A DNA stretch of 64,000 nucleotides from assembly GCA_021325635.1 (NCBI GenBank), contig JAJPGV010000034.1, forward strand, positions 124,745 through 188,744, read 5' to 3'. Below the pieces are notes generated by a model. It searched no databases, had not been told where the DNA came from, and worked only from the letters and a program-made list of their open reading frames with translations. The position numbers and the translations under genes are program-made. This document shows positions 8,181-16,667 of this stretch, one piece after another (position 1 is the stretch's first letter; each line of letters starts with the position of its first letter). This DNA comes from Chloroflexota bacterium (GTDB lineage Bacteria; Chloroflexota; JAJPGV01).

Positions 8181-8945
8181 CTAGTAGAAGCGCGACCCAC
8201 CGTCGACCAGCAGCATCTGGCCGGTGATGAAGTCGCTGTCCGGGGACACCAGGAACAGCATTGCACCCACCAGGTCCTCCGGTCGCTGGACGCGCTTGAT
8301 GGCGCGCCGGGCGGTCGCCGCTTCGCGCATCCTGACGATCTCCGGAGTGGGGTCCTTCTCGCTCAGCGTGGAACCCGGCGCCAGCGTATTCACGCACACG
8401 TTGTAGTCGCCAAGCTCGTGCGCCAGCACACGCGTGAAGCCGACGACCGCTGCCTTGGCCGAGGTGTAGTGGATGCGCCCGCCGGCGCCCTCCAACATGC
8501 TGCCGGAGCCGATGTTGACGATCTTTCCGTAGCGCTGCTTCTTCAAGTGGGGCACCACGGCCTTGCAGGTCAAGAACATGCCCTTCATGTTTACCCGATA
8601 GACCAGGTCCCACTCGTCTTCCGACAGCTCCTCGATGCCCACCCGCGAGATAGGTATTGTGGCGAATACCGCCGCGTTGTTGACCAGGATGTCAATCCGT
8701 CCAAGCTGGCGAATGGTCTCGTCCACCATGTGCTGCACCGATTGCGCGTTCGAGACGTCGGTCTGCACGGCCAGCGCTCGTCCGCCGTCTTCCGCGATCT
8801 CGTCAGCCGTGAGCTGCGCCGCGATGCCGTCGACTTCAGCGACGACGACGGCCGCCCCCTCGCCGGCAATCGCCTTGCTGTAGAACCGTCCGATGCCATT
8901 ACCGCCGCCGGTCACGATGGCGACTCTGCCATCCAGCTTTCCCAT
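8181..8945 (-). CDS. Short-chain dehydrogenase/reductase (SDR)
   Basis: A 254-residue classical SDR that oxidises or reduces an unknown alcohol or ketone with NAD(P). TGGGNGIG is the cofactor loop, NNAAVFA the NNAG-type motif, and the catalytic set is Ser in NIGSGS plus Tyr and Lys in YTSAKAA. C-terminal ITGQMLLVDGG is typical. The frame is open upstream to 9323 through sequence antisense to the next gene, but homology starts at ATG 8945 (MGKLDGRVAIVTGG). It is the first gene of a pair with the ACMSD-like amidohydrolase. Confidence 0.9.
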   Translation of the reverse strand: MGKLDGRVAIVTGGGNGIGRFYSKAIAGEGAAVVVAEVDGIAAQLTADEIAEDGGRALAVQTDVSNAQSVQHMVDETIRQLGRIDILVNNAAVFATIPISRVGIEELSEDEWDLVYRVNMKGMFLTCKAVVPHLKKQRYGKIVNIGSGSMLEGAGGRIHYTSAKAAVVGFTRVLAHELGDYNVCVNTLAPGSTLSEKDPTPEIVRMREAATARRAIKRVQRPEDLVGAMLFLVSPDSDFITGQMLLVDGGSRFY

Positions 8946-9005
8946 GCGGGCCAGGGTAGCAGACGCTCGACAGGGCTCGTGGCCATCAACTAGGATCGGG
9001 CCATC

Positions 9006-10022
9006 ATGACACCGGTCGAAGCGCTGGAGCGTATCGCCTATCTGCTGGAACGCGGGCGCCAGGAGACGTATAAGGTTCGCGCCTACCGCAACGCCGCCCA
9101 GGTCGTTCGGAGCGTGCCGGAGCACGAGCTGCGTGACCTGGCGGCAAAGGGCCGGCTGCGAAGCCTGGCGGGCATTGGCGAGAAGACCGAGAGCGTGATC
9201 CTGGAAGCCCTTAGCGGGGAGGTGCCTTCGTATCTCCGGAAGCTCGAGGGCGATCTCGATCCCGCCGGCGACGCGAGAGCTCGCGCCATCCGCGAGGTCC
9301 TGCGAGGGGATTGCCACACCCATTCGGATTGGTCCGACGGCGGGTCACCGATAGAAGAGATGGCCCTGGCGGCCCGTGACCTGGGCCACGACTACCTGGT
9401 CCTGACCGACCACTCACCGAGTCTCACCGTCGCCAAGGGCCTGCCGGCGGAACGACTGCGGGATCAGATCCAAGTGGTAGCCGAGCTCAACCAACGTCTG
9501 GCTCCGTTCCGCATCCTGACCGGCATCGAGGTCGACATTCTCGAAGATGGCAGTTTGGACCAGCAAGAGGAGCTGCTGGACCAGCTCGACGTAGTCGTTG
9601 CCAGCGTGCACTCCAAGCTACGCCAGGAGAGCGACGGCATGACTCAGCGCATGCTGGCCGCCGTCTCCAATCCCCGCGTGGACATCCTGGGCCACTGCAC
9701 CGGCCGGCTGGTCGTGGGCCGAGGGCGACCGGAATCGACCTTCGATGCGGAGGCGATCTTCTCCGCCTGCGCCGTGCATGGTACAGCGGTGGAGATCAAC
9801 AGCCGGCCAGAGCGGCTGGATCCGCCGAAGCGCCTGCTGGCGCTGGCGCGCGATCTTGGCTGCGACTTCGTCATCGACACCGATGCCCATGCCCCCGGCC
9901 AGCTCGAGTGGCAGCCGTATGGCTGTGACCGGGCGGCCGCCTGCGACCTCCCAACCGAGCGCATCGTCAACACCAGGCCGCTGCCGGAGTTCCTGGCCTG
10001 GACGCGTCGGGCGCGGAATTGA
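9006..10022 (+). CDS. PHP-domain phosphoesterase with N-terminal polymerase-beta-like helical domain
   Basis: 338 residues in two parts. Residues 1-90 resemble the 8-kDa helix-hairpin-helix domain of family X DNA polymerases (YKVRAYRNAAQVV; LAGIGEKTESVI). Residues 100-330 form a PHP metal-dependent phosphoesterase: GDCHTHSDWSDG, LVLTDHSPS, VASVHSKL, ILGHCTG and the final FVIDTDAHAP supply the metal ligands. Bacterial PolX carries the same two modules with a nucleotidyltransferase between them; here the polymerase palm is absent. The role could be 3' end processing in repair or a histidinol-phosphatase-like reaction. It opens a plus-strand run that later includes the LigD polymerase domain. 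Confidence 0.85.
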   Translation: MTPVEALERIAYLLERGRQETYKVRAYRNAAQVVRSVPEHELRDLAAKGRLRSLAGIGEKTESVILEALSGEVPSYLRKLEGDLDPAGDARARAIREVLRGDCHTHSDWSDGGSPIEEMALAARDLGHDYLVLTDHSPSLTVAKGLPAERLRDQIQVVAELNQRLAPFRILTGIEVDILEDGSLDQQEELLDQLDVVVASVHSKLRQESDGMTQRMLAAVSNPRVDILGHCTGRLVVGRGRPESTFDAEAIFSACAVHGTAVEINSRPERLDPPKRLLALARDLGCDFVIDTDAHAPGQLEWQPYGCDRAAACDLPTERIVNTRPLPEFLAWTRRARN

Positions 10023-10063
10023 CGGCCGGCGCCAGGCAGGCCTTACGATATCGGTGAGCTGAG

Positions 10064-10804
10064 ATGCAGACCCTGAGCGCCGCCAAGCAGGAGCTGGACG
10101 CGATCCGACGCGAGGTTGTTTCCAACCTGCCGCTGATCGAGCACCCGGTGGTGCAAGCGCGCATTCGCGGCGAGCTGAGCCTCGACCAGGTGAGGAAGAT
10201 CGAGGTGCAGCACTACTATGAGGCGCGCTTCTTCTCGACGTTCGTCCTGAATACCATCAAGAACTGCAACGACGACCTGGAAGCCCGTAAGCTCATGGCC
10301 GAGAACTGGGCCAGCGAGGCCACCGGAGCCGACGATCACGCCACGCTCATCCTGCGGCTCTTGGACGCGCTGGGCGTCCCTCGTGAGCTGGCTTACCGCG
10401 CCGAGCCCACGCCCGGCATGGCGGCGTGGCACCACATCGAGGAGCAGATCACGTCACGCTCGGACTTCGTTACCGCGGTTGCTTCTCTGTGGATCGGCGA
10501 ACCCGAATACCCGGCCGTGGCGAGCGCCCTGCACAAGGCCTATCAGGAGGTCTACGGCCTGCCGCTGGCGGCCCTCCAGACCTACCATACGCACGCCGAG
10601 CACGATCCTGAGCATGGCAACGTGGAGGAGCGCATCCTGATCGAGGCGGTCGCTCGTGACCCATCCATATTGCCGGGTTTGAAGCGCGTCTGCCGCGAAG
10701 CCTACTGGGGCTACGTCTTCTCCTTCGACGGCTACTGGCAGGCTGCCACTGGGCGCCACGAATTCTGGTCCGGTCTAGGTCGGACCTTCCCGGACCCGGC
10801 GTAG
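10064..10804 (+). CDS. Heme-oxygenase-fold protein (PqqC/TenA-like, iron-containing redox enzyme family)
   Basis: 246 residues, all-helical by appearance. The pattern of conserved acidic and His residues matches the PqqC/CADD/TenA clan: HPVVQARI, EVQHYYEARFF, NWASEATGADDHATL, IGEPEYP and TYHTHAEHDPEHGN, where Glu/His residues would bind a di-iron centre in CADD-like members. Known relatives do oxidative chemistry or para-aminobenzoate synthesis, or hydrolyse thiamin derivatives. The exact reaction is open. It is followed after 79 bp by the LigD-like gene on the same strand. Confidence 0.72.
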   Translation: MQTLSAAKQELDAIRREVVSNLPLIEHPVVQARIRGELSLDQVRKIEVQHYYEARFFSTFVLNTIKNCNDDLEARKLMAENWASEATGADDHATLILRLLDALGVPRELAYRAEPTPGMAAWHHIEEQITSRSDFVTAVASLWIGEPEYPAVASALHKAYQEVYGLPLAALQTYHTHAEHDPEHGNVEERILIEAVARDPSILPGLKRVCREAYWGYVFSFDGYWQAATGRHEFWSGLGRTFPDPA

Positions 10805-10883
10805 ACCGGGTCTCCAATCATGCGGGCGCCGTTTCCGTCACCCAGTTCGGGGAGACGGAATAAGGTGATCAAGTGGTCGAATC

Positions 10884-11891
10884 ATGGCTGAAGCGCGGCA
10901 CGAAACGATCGAGGTGGCGGATCGTGAGATCCGGGTAAGCAATCCCGACAAGGTCTTTTTCCCCGAAATCGGCGCCACCAAGCTCGAGCTGGCGCTCTAT
11001 TACCGATCGGTGGTCGAGGGAGCGCTGGCCGGCGCACGGAACCGGCCCACCACGCTCTATCGCTGGCCCAATGGGGTGGAAGGCGAAGGATTCTTCCAGA
11101 AGCGCGTGCCGCCCGGGCCCGATTGGATGCAGACGGCTACGGTTCGCTTCCCCAGCGGGCGGTTCGCCCAAATGCTGGTGCTGGCCGACGCCGCGCACAT
11201 TTTGTGGGCGGTCAATCTGGGCTGCATCGACTTCAATCCCTGGCCGGTGCGCTGCACCGACGTTGATCATCCGGATGAGCTGAGAATCGATCTCGACCCG
11301 ACCCCGGAGGTGCCGTTTGAGCATGTGCGTCGGGTTGCGCTTATAGCTCATGAAGTCCTGCTCGAGCACCAGCTGACCGGCTATCCGAAGACCTCCGGCA
11401 AACGTGGCATCCACGTGAATTGCCGGATAGCGCCGGAATGGGGCTTCACGACGGTCCGGAGGGCGGCGCTGGCCTTCGCCCGGGAGATCGAGCGGCGCAT
11501 GCCCGACGTAGCCACGACCGCCTGGTGGAAGGAGGAGCGCAGGGGCGTTTTCGTGGATTACAACCAGAACGCCCGCGACCGTACGGTGGCCTCAGCCTAT
11601 TCCGTCCGGCCCGTTCCCGATGCGCGCGTATCCTGTCCCCTGCGCTGGGATGAGGTCGCCGACGTTGAGCCGGCTGACTTCAACATACGGACGGTGCCGC
11701 GCCGCTTCGCCACCGAGGGTGACCCCGGCGCGGACATCGACGCTCACCCGGGCCGCATCGAATCCCTGCTGGAGTTGGCCGACCGTGACCAGCGTGACGG
11801 GCTGGGAGAGGCTCCCTGGCCGCCGCATTTTCCCAAGCAGCGCGACGAACCGCCGCGCGTGCAGCCATCGAAGCGCCGCTCGAGCGCTTAG
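10884..11891 (+). CDS. ligD: Stand-alone LigD polymerase/primase domain
   Basis: 335 residues matching the polymerase domain of bacterial DNA ligase D (archaeo-eukaryotic primase fold), which inserts ribonucleotides during non-homologous end joining. Landmarks: VSNPDKVFFPEIGATK, GFFQKRVPPGPDW, HILWAVNLGCIDFNPW, the catalytic DLDPTPEVPF with the metal Asp pair, TSGKRGIHVNC, and VFVDYNQNARDRTVASAYSVRP. No ligase or nuclease domain is fused and no ku gene is visible here, so partners must be elsewhere. Start ATG 10884 lies before the first conserved residue. Confidence 0.87.
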   Translation: MAEARHETIEVADREIRVSNPDKVFFPEIGATKLELALYYRSVVEGALAGARNRPTTLYRWPNGVEGEGFFQKRVPPGPDWMQTATVRFPSGRFAQMLVLADAAHILWAVNLGCIDFNPWPVRCTDVDHPDELRIDLDPTPEVPFEHVRRVALIAHEVLLEHQLTGYPKTSGKRGIHVNCRIAPEWGFTTVRRAALAFAREIERRMPDVATTAWWKEERRGVFVDYNQNARDRTVASAYSVRPVPDARVSCPLRWDEVADVEPADFNIRTVPRRFATEGDPGADIDAHPGRIESLLELADRDQRDGLGEAPWPPHFPKQRDEPPRVQPSKRRSSA

Positions 11892-11897
11892 GGACTG

Positions 11898-12998
11898 CTA
11901 AGCGCCGAGGGTGGCGTAGAAGCCTTGGGCGTCGAGCTTCTTGATGTAGCTGTCGTCAAAGAATTTCGTCACCGGCACTTTGGCGGCATTGGGATTCTGG
12001 ACCGCGACGACGTCCTGCACCGCCTTGATGCCCTCGGCCGTGGGCAGCATCTTCACAGGGATGTTGGCCTTGGCGTTCTCCGCGGCCTGTTTCGCCGCGT
12101 CGGCACCTGACTTCGCATACTGCTCGTACACCTGGGCAACGTAATCCGGCTTCGTCTGGAAGATCACTGTCGACTGCGCCAGCGCTTTCAACACGCCGAG
12201 CAGCACCGGCTCGTTCTTCTGGGCCCATGACCTGGTCACAATCAGGTCGGCTGCGGGATAGGGAATCTGCTCTTTGGAGAACGCATAGAGCGTATGAGCG
12301 CCCTGCTTGATGGCGACGTCGCTGTTGGGTGAGGAAAATCCGCTGCCGAATATCGATCCGGCCGTCATCGCCGCGACCTGCTTGTCCGACGTGCCGAGCT
12401 CGAGGATCTGCAGATCCTTGTCGGCGTCGATCCCGCCGCGCTGCGCGGCCATTCTCACCACGGTTTCGGTGATGGTGCCGCGACGAGTCACGCCCACCGG
12501 CTTCCCCTTCAGATCCGCCATGGTCTTGATTTCGGGGCGAACCAAGAAGTCCTGCTGCATATATGGCAGAAAGGTCGCCACGATGGCCAGGTCAGCACCG
12601 CCGGCTACCGCGGAGACCACCTCTTCGGTCGACGTTACGGAGCCTTGCACGTCACCCGCGATCTGAGCGGGAATGCCGTTTGGTCCGAAGACGAGCTGGA
12701 GATCGATGCCGTTCTGAGCCATCAAGCCAGCTTCCTTGGCCACGAGGATGGCGTTCTGTGAGTAACTCACGGAGCTGTAGGACAAGACGAACTTGGTGAG
12801 TCCCGACGGCTTGGCGCTGACGGCCGAAGCTGGCGCGGAACTCGCCTGGGCTGCTGCGCTTGCTGACGTGCCGGCCGCGCTGCCGGCCTGGCTGGCGCCG
12901 CAGCCAGCCAGGGTGAGCGACGCCAGTAAGCCGGCGGTGAGGACCCACGCGCCCGGCACCGAAGTGCGAGGACCGTCCGGTTTTCGGATCCCATTCAT
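11898..12998 (-). CDS. ABC transporter solute-binding lipoprotein, NMT1/SsuA type
   Basis: 366 residues: signal peptide with lipobox LAGC, then an Ala/Ser-rich tether to about residue 60, then a periplasmic-binding fold of the nitrate/sulfonate/taurine/thiamin-precursor group (FGPNGIPAQIAGDVQ, RPEIKTMADLKGKPVGVTRRG, AAMTAGSI). GAGGAG nine bases before ATG 12998 fixes the start. It is a clear paralogue of the lipoprotein at 14072-15100 on the other side of the isochorismatase gene; both end in KKLD/LRLDxxGxYA-LG. No permease or ATPase is encoded near it. Ligand unknown. Confidence 0.88.
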   Translation of the reverse strand: MNGIRKPDGPRTSVPGAWVLTAGLLASLTLAGCGASQAGSAAGTSASAAAQASSAPASAVSAKPSGLTKFVLSYSSVSYSQNAILVAKEAGLMAQNGIDLQLVFGPNGIPAQIAGDVQGSVTSTEEVVSAVAGGADLAIVATFLPYMQQDFLVRPEIKTMADLKGKPVGVTRRGTITETVVRMAAQRGGIDADKDLQILELGTSDKQVAAMTAGSIFGSGFSSPNSDVAIKQGAHTLYAFSKEQIPYPAADLIVTRSWAQKNEPVLLGVLKALAQSTVIFQTKPDYVAQVYEQYAKSGADAAKQAAENAKANIPVKMLPTAEGIKAVQDVVAVQNPNAAKVPVTKFFDDSYIKKLDAQGFYATLGA

Positions 12999-13265
12999 GG
13001 CTTCAACTCCTCTGCTCGACCAGTGTGGATGCCCTCCACAGCAGGCCCTAGGCGGAGGCGGGATCGCGAGTCGAACATACGCGGCCAGCGTCCGCCACCG
13101 TCCGAGTCCCCTATAGGGCTCATAGTAGCGCTTACTTCCTCTGTCTGCTGAGCGGCCGTCCGATCGATGTCAAGCAAGCTCGCGGCGACTCATCCAGCCC
13201 TTGACACCCCGGAACGCGATTCCTAGCATTCGCGGCGGATCACTCTTCGCTTTGTGAGGCGCTGC
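12999..13265. promoter_or_regulatory. Divergent intergenic region between two catabolic units
   Basis: 267 bp separating the minus-strand binding protein from the plus-strand six-gene operon. It must contain both promoters. No operator can be assigned by eye. GTGAGG at 13254-13259 sits six bases before ATG 13266 and is the likely ribosome-binding site. Confidence 0.45.
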
Positions 13266-14006
13266 ATGGCTCTGCCGGAATCAATCGACATCGCTCGTGC
13301 GGCGGTGCTTGCCATCGATCTCCATCGCGGCTATCTGGACCCCAGCGTCTCCAATCGCCCCATTCCGGAGCACAAGGCCCGAACGGTGCTCGACGCGAAC
13401 GAGCGCCTCTTCGCGCTCGCCCGCTCGGTGGGAATGCCCGTGATTCACGCTGTCCTTTCACCCGACAATCTGCGCGGGCAGCGAGACGAACGCTTCCAGA
13501 ACCCATTCTTTCGATGGAAAGCAAGCCAGGGGTCTGTGCGTCTACCGATGATCGACGTGCAGCGGCTGCCGGCAGCCCGCGGCGGCGGCGACATCCACCC
13601 GCGTTTGGCGCCTCAGCCCGGCGAGGTGCTCATCGACTCCAAATCGTCGATGAGCTGTTTCTACGGGACGGAACTGGAACGCGCCATCCGGATCCTCGGC
13701 GTTGACAGCCTGATCATCGGTGGGATCAACACCAACACCTGCGTGCAGTGCGCCGCGTTCGATTGCTTCAACCGCCACTTGCAGGCGATCGTGGTCCAGG
13801 AGTGCGTCACTACCGACTACGGGGACGATCTGCACGAGCCCGCGCTGGAGAACATCCGGCGCTGCTTGGGTTGGGTTGCGACCCTGGACGAAGTGCAGGC
13901 TGCCCTTGTAGCAGCAAGTCCGGACCCGACGCATGAGCACCTTGGACCGGCTGATAGGAGCGGCAAGAGCGTCGCCGGCAGGAGCAGGCTACGGGTGATA
14001 CGTTGA
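13266..14006 (+). CDS. Isochorismatase-like cysteine hydrolase
   Basis: 246 residues of the isochorismatase/nicotinamidase/maleamate amidase superfamily. The Asp-Lys-Cys triad is present: Asp in AVLAIDLHRGY, Lys in LIDSKSSMSCF, Cys in GGINTNTCVQCAAF. The superfamily cleaves amides such as nicotinamide, maleamate or N-carbamoyl compounds. GTG 13254 is in frame but GTGAGG is better read as the ribosome site for ATG 13266. It is the first gene of the six-gene run to 19309, where a binding protein, a cyclase and an M29-like protein follow, so a cyclic amide or N-heterocycle route is plausible. Confidence 0.87.
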   Translation: MALPESIDIARAAVLAIDLHRGYLDPSVSNRPIPEHKARTVLDANERLFALARSVGMPVIHAVLSPDNLRGQRDERFQNPFFRWKASQGSVRLPMIDVQRLPAARGGGDIHPRLAPQPGEVLIDSKSSMSCFYGTELERAIRILGVDSLIIGGINTNTCVQCAAFDCFNRHLQAIVVQECVTTDYGDDLHEPALENIRRCLGWVATLDEVQAALVAASPDPTHEHLGPADRSGKSVAGRSRLRVIR

Positions 14007-14071
14007 TACGTATGAGTCGGAATCGGGCGGCACGGTGTGGGCTCAGCCCGAGAAAGTGGGGGAACGCGTCT

Positions 14072-15100
14072 ATGACTTCGCACACCCGTGCCCACCGGCC
14101 GGCACCCTGGGCGCTGTCTCTGAGCCTGATCCTGGCTGGCTTGCTTGCGGCCTGCGGCGGCGCCCAGCAAGCCAGCCCGGCTTCGGCCGCGCCGAGTATC
14201 CAGCACATCCGCATCGCCTACAGCTCGGCCAGTTTCGCTCAGATCGCCGCCCTGGTAGCCCAAGACATGGGCATCTTTCGCAGCCATGGTCTCGATGCCG
14301 AGTTCATCCTCGGCCCGAACGGCACCCCGGCGCTTATCGCCGGTGACGTTGAGGTGTCCATGGGCTCTACCGAAGAGATCGTGGCGGCCGACGAAGCTGG
14401 CGCACACCTGGAAACGGTAGCCACGATGGTGCCCTTCCTTCAGCACTCGATCCTGGCTCGCCCGGAGATCAAGACCATTCAGGATCTCAAGGGCAAGACC
14501 ATCGGGGTGACGAAGCGTGGGGCGATTCCTGACACCGTCATTCGCATGGCTCTGCGGGATGGCGGGCTGGATCCGGACAAGGACGTCACCACGGTGGAGC
14601 TGGGTACGACCGATAAGCAGATCGCGGCGTTGACCGCCGGCTCGGTCTTTGCCGCTTCCCTCTCGCCGCCGAACAATAATGTGGCCGAGCGCCAGGGCGC
14701 GCACGTTTTGATCGACTACCGGCCGATGCACATCCCCTATCCGGCCGCGCAGGCCTACGTCAACCGGGACTGGGCCGCGAAAAACGATGCCACTGTCATG
14801 GCTCTGGTCCGCTCTCTGGCCGAAGCCGAGCAGACGGTGCGAACGAATCCTGATGACGTCGCCAAAATCTACGCCAAGTACGCCCAGACCGGCGACGCGG
14901 CCTCCAAAGAGGCGGTCCAGCAGGCGATCGACGCCGTTCCCGTGAAGATGCTGCCAACGCTGGAAGGCATCCAGGCGGTGCAGAAAGTCGTAGCAGAGAA
15001 GGTGCCCTCCGCGGCCGCCGCGGATCCGAGAAAGTATTTCGATGACCAGTACGTCCTCCGTCTCGACAAGGAAGGCTTGTACGCGAAGTTGGGCCAGTGA
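14072..15100 (+). CDS. ABC transporter solute-binding lipoprotein, NMT1/SsuA type
   Basis: 342 residues. A signal peptide (LSLSLILAG) ends in lipobox LLAAC, followed by a short tether and the binding domain: LGPNGTPALIAGDVE, RPEIKTIQDLKGKTIGVTKRG, IAALTAGSV. An upstream in-frame extension to 14003 exists (TTG 14003, ATG 14012), but ATG 14072 with GTGGGGG before it gives a normal signal peptide. It is a close paralogue of the lipoprotein at 11898-12998, roughly half of positions identical by eye. Second gene of the six-gene operon; no transport partners present. Confidence 0.88.
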   Translation: MTSHTRAHRPAPWALSLSLILAGLLAACGGAQQASPASAAPSIQHIRIAYSSASFAQIAALVAQDMGIFRSHGLDAEFILGPNGTPALIAGDVEVSMGSTEEIVAADEAGAHLETVATMVPFLQHSILARPEIKTIQDLKGKTIGVTKRGAIPDTVIRMALRDGGLDPDKDVTTVELGTTDKQIAALTAGSVFAASLSPPNNNVAERQGAHVLIDYRPMHIPYPAAQAYVNRDWAAKNDATVMALVRSLAEAEQTVRTNPDDVAKIYAKYAQTGDAASKEAVQQAIDAVPVKMLPTLEGIQAVQKVVAEKVPSAAAADPRKYFDDQYVLRLDKEGLYAKLGQ

Positions 15101-15134
15101 GCGGCGCGCGCGTCCCCGGCTCCCGTAGCTGAGC

Positions 15135-16667
15135 TTGGCCCGGATTCACGATCTCAGCGTCGCTCTGCGACCTGCCGGCCTCGAGAGTCGCGAGATGACG
15201 CTCAGGGTCACGACCCACACCGAGGCCGCGCGGCGGTTCGCCCGGACGCACTGCCTCCGCGTATCCGAGCTGCCGGGCCGGGCGCTGTTCTCCAGCGAGC
15301 GAGTCACGCTGGGCAGCCACGACGGCACGCACCTGGACGCCCCCTATCACTTCTATCCCACGTCGGAGGGAGCGCGCGCCAAGCGCATCGATGAAGTACC
15401 CCTGGAGTGGGCCTTCGGGAATGGCCTCGTCCTGGACTTTCGGCACAAAGCGCCCACCGAGGCCATCACCGAGTACGACGTCGCGTCGGCGTTAGAAGGG
15501 CTCGGCCGTCAGCCTCAGCCAGGCGACATCGTCATGCTGTGGACCGGCGGCACGGATGGATTCGACGATGATCCGCGCTTCAGCGACTCCGCGGCCGGGC
15601 TGAACGGTGGTGCGCTGAATTACCTCTTCCGCCTTGGCGTGCGGATTATGTCAACGGATTCGGCGACGATCGACATGCCCATTGCCATCATGCGCGAGAA
15701 GTTCAAGAGCGGCGACTCCGCCGCCTATTTCCCCATCCATCGCGCCGGCCGGCTGACGGAGTGGACGCACGCCGAGAAGCTGGCAAACATGGGCAGCCTG
15801 CCGGCCCCGTACGGCTTCAAAGTCATGCTGTTCCCGATCAAGATCGCCGGCGGGACGGGAGCCTGGATCCGGGCAGTGGGCATCGAGGACAGCTGGCTCG
15901 ACAGCACGCCCGTCAGGCTGATCGACCTGAGCCTGCCCATCATGAACCACAGCTTCGAGCCGGAGCCGAGCCATATCGATACCGTCCACCATGGGCTGTC
16001 GCGGCGGCGCCAGGCCAAGCTGCATGGCATGAAAACCGGGGACATCGTTCACGCGTCGGCCATGGACGTGGTGGAGACCTATACCCAGGCCGGAACCCAC
16101 GTAGCCGCTCCCGCGCACTTCCGCGATCCGGAACACGACGGCGCGATGAGCGTTGACCGTGTGCCGCTCGACTGGTTCTATGGAGATGGAGTGCTTCTGG
16201 ACTTCAGCCAGGACAAGCGTCCGGGCGAGCGGATTGGCAGGACCGAGATCCAGGCCAAGCTGGACCGCAGCGGCGCCTCCGTGAGCGCCGAGACGATCGT
16301 GCTGGTCAAGACCGGCGCGGCGGACGCCTTCGACGACGATCCCTCATTCCCGGACCTGGCACCGGCCCTGGACGGAGAAGCCTTCACCTGGCTGCTCGAC
16401 CGCGGCGTCCGAGTTGTGGGCTCCGATTGCGAGTCATTGGATGGCCCTGTTGGGCCGATGGTGGAGGCGCTGCGCGCAGGCAGGCCAGACGCGTTCTTCC
16501 CCGTTCACCGCGCCGGCCGCGACAGGGACTTCTGTCTCATCCACAAGATGGATCTGCGTGGCCTCACCCAGCATCGAGGCTTCAAAGTCGCTGCGTTTCC
16601 GATCAAGCTCGAAGACTGCGGCTCGGCGTGGACCCGCGCCGTCGCACTGGTTCCAGCCGGTTCTTGA
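15135..16667 (+). CDS. Fused double cyclase-family protein (PF04199-like tandem)
   Basis: 510 residues made of two consecutive cyclase/kynurenine-formamidase domains (about 1-250 and 260-510). Both contain matching landmarks: MLWTGGTDGFDDDPRF against VKTGAADAFDDDPSF, FPIHRAGR against FPVHRAGR, and GFKVMLFPIKI against GFKVAAFPIKL. The first has an intact metal motif HDGTHLDAPYHF at residues 62-73. The second has QAGTHVAAPAHF at 318-329, so the first His and the Asp are lost. These enzymes hydrolyse cyclic or formyl amides. The start is TTG 15135 directly at the homology. The last four bases TTGA overlap the next gene's start. Confidence 0.85.
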   Translation: MARIHDLSVALRPAGLESREMTLRVTTHTEAARRFARTHCLRVSELPGRALFSSERVTLGSHDGTHLDAPYHFYPTSEGARAKRIDEVPLEWAFGNGLVLDFRHKAPTEAITEYDVASALEGLGRQPQPGDIVMLWTGGTDGFDDDPRFSDSAAGLNGGALNYLFRLGVRIMSTDSATIDMPIAIMREKFKSGDSAAYFPIHRAGRLTEWTHAEKLANMGSLPAPYGFKVMLFPIKIAGGTGAWIRAVGIEDSWLDSTPVRLIDLSLPIMNHSFEPEPSHIDTVHHGLSRRRQAKLHGMKTGDIVHASAMDVVETYTQAGTHVAAPAHFRDPEHDGAMSVDRVPLDWFYGDGVLLDFSQDKRPGERIGRTEIQAKLDRSGASVSAETIVLVKTGAADAFDDDPSFPDLAPALDGEAFTWLLDRGVRVVGSDCESLDGPVGPMVEALRAGRPDAFFPVHRAGRDRDFCLIHKMDLRGLTQHRGFKVAAFPIKLEDCGSAWTRAVALVPAGS

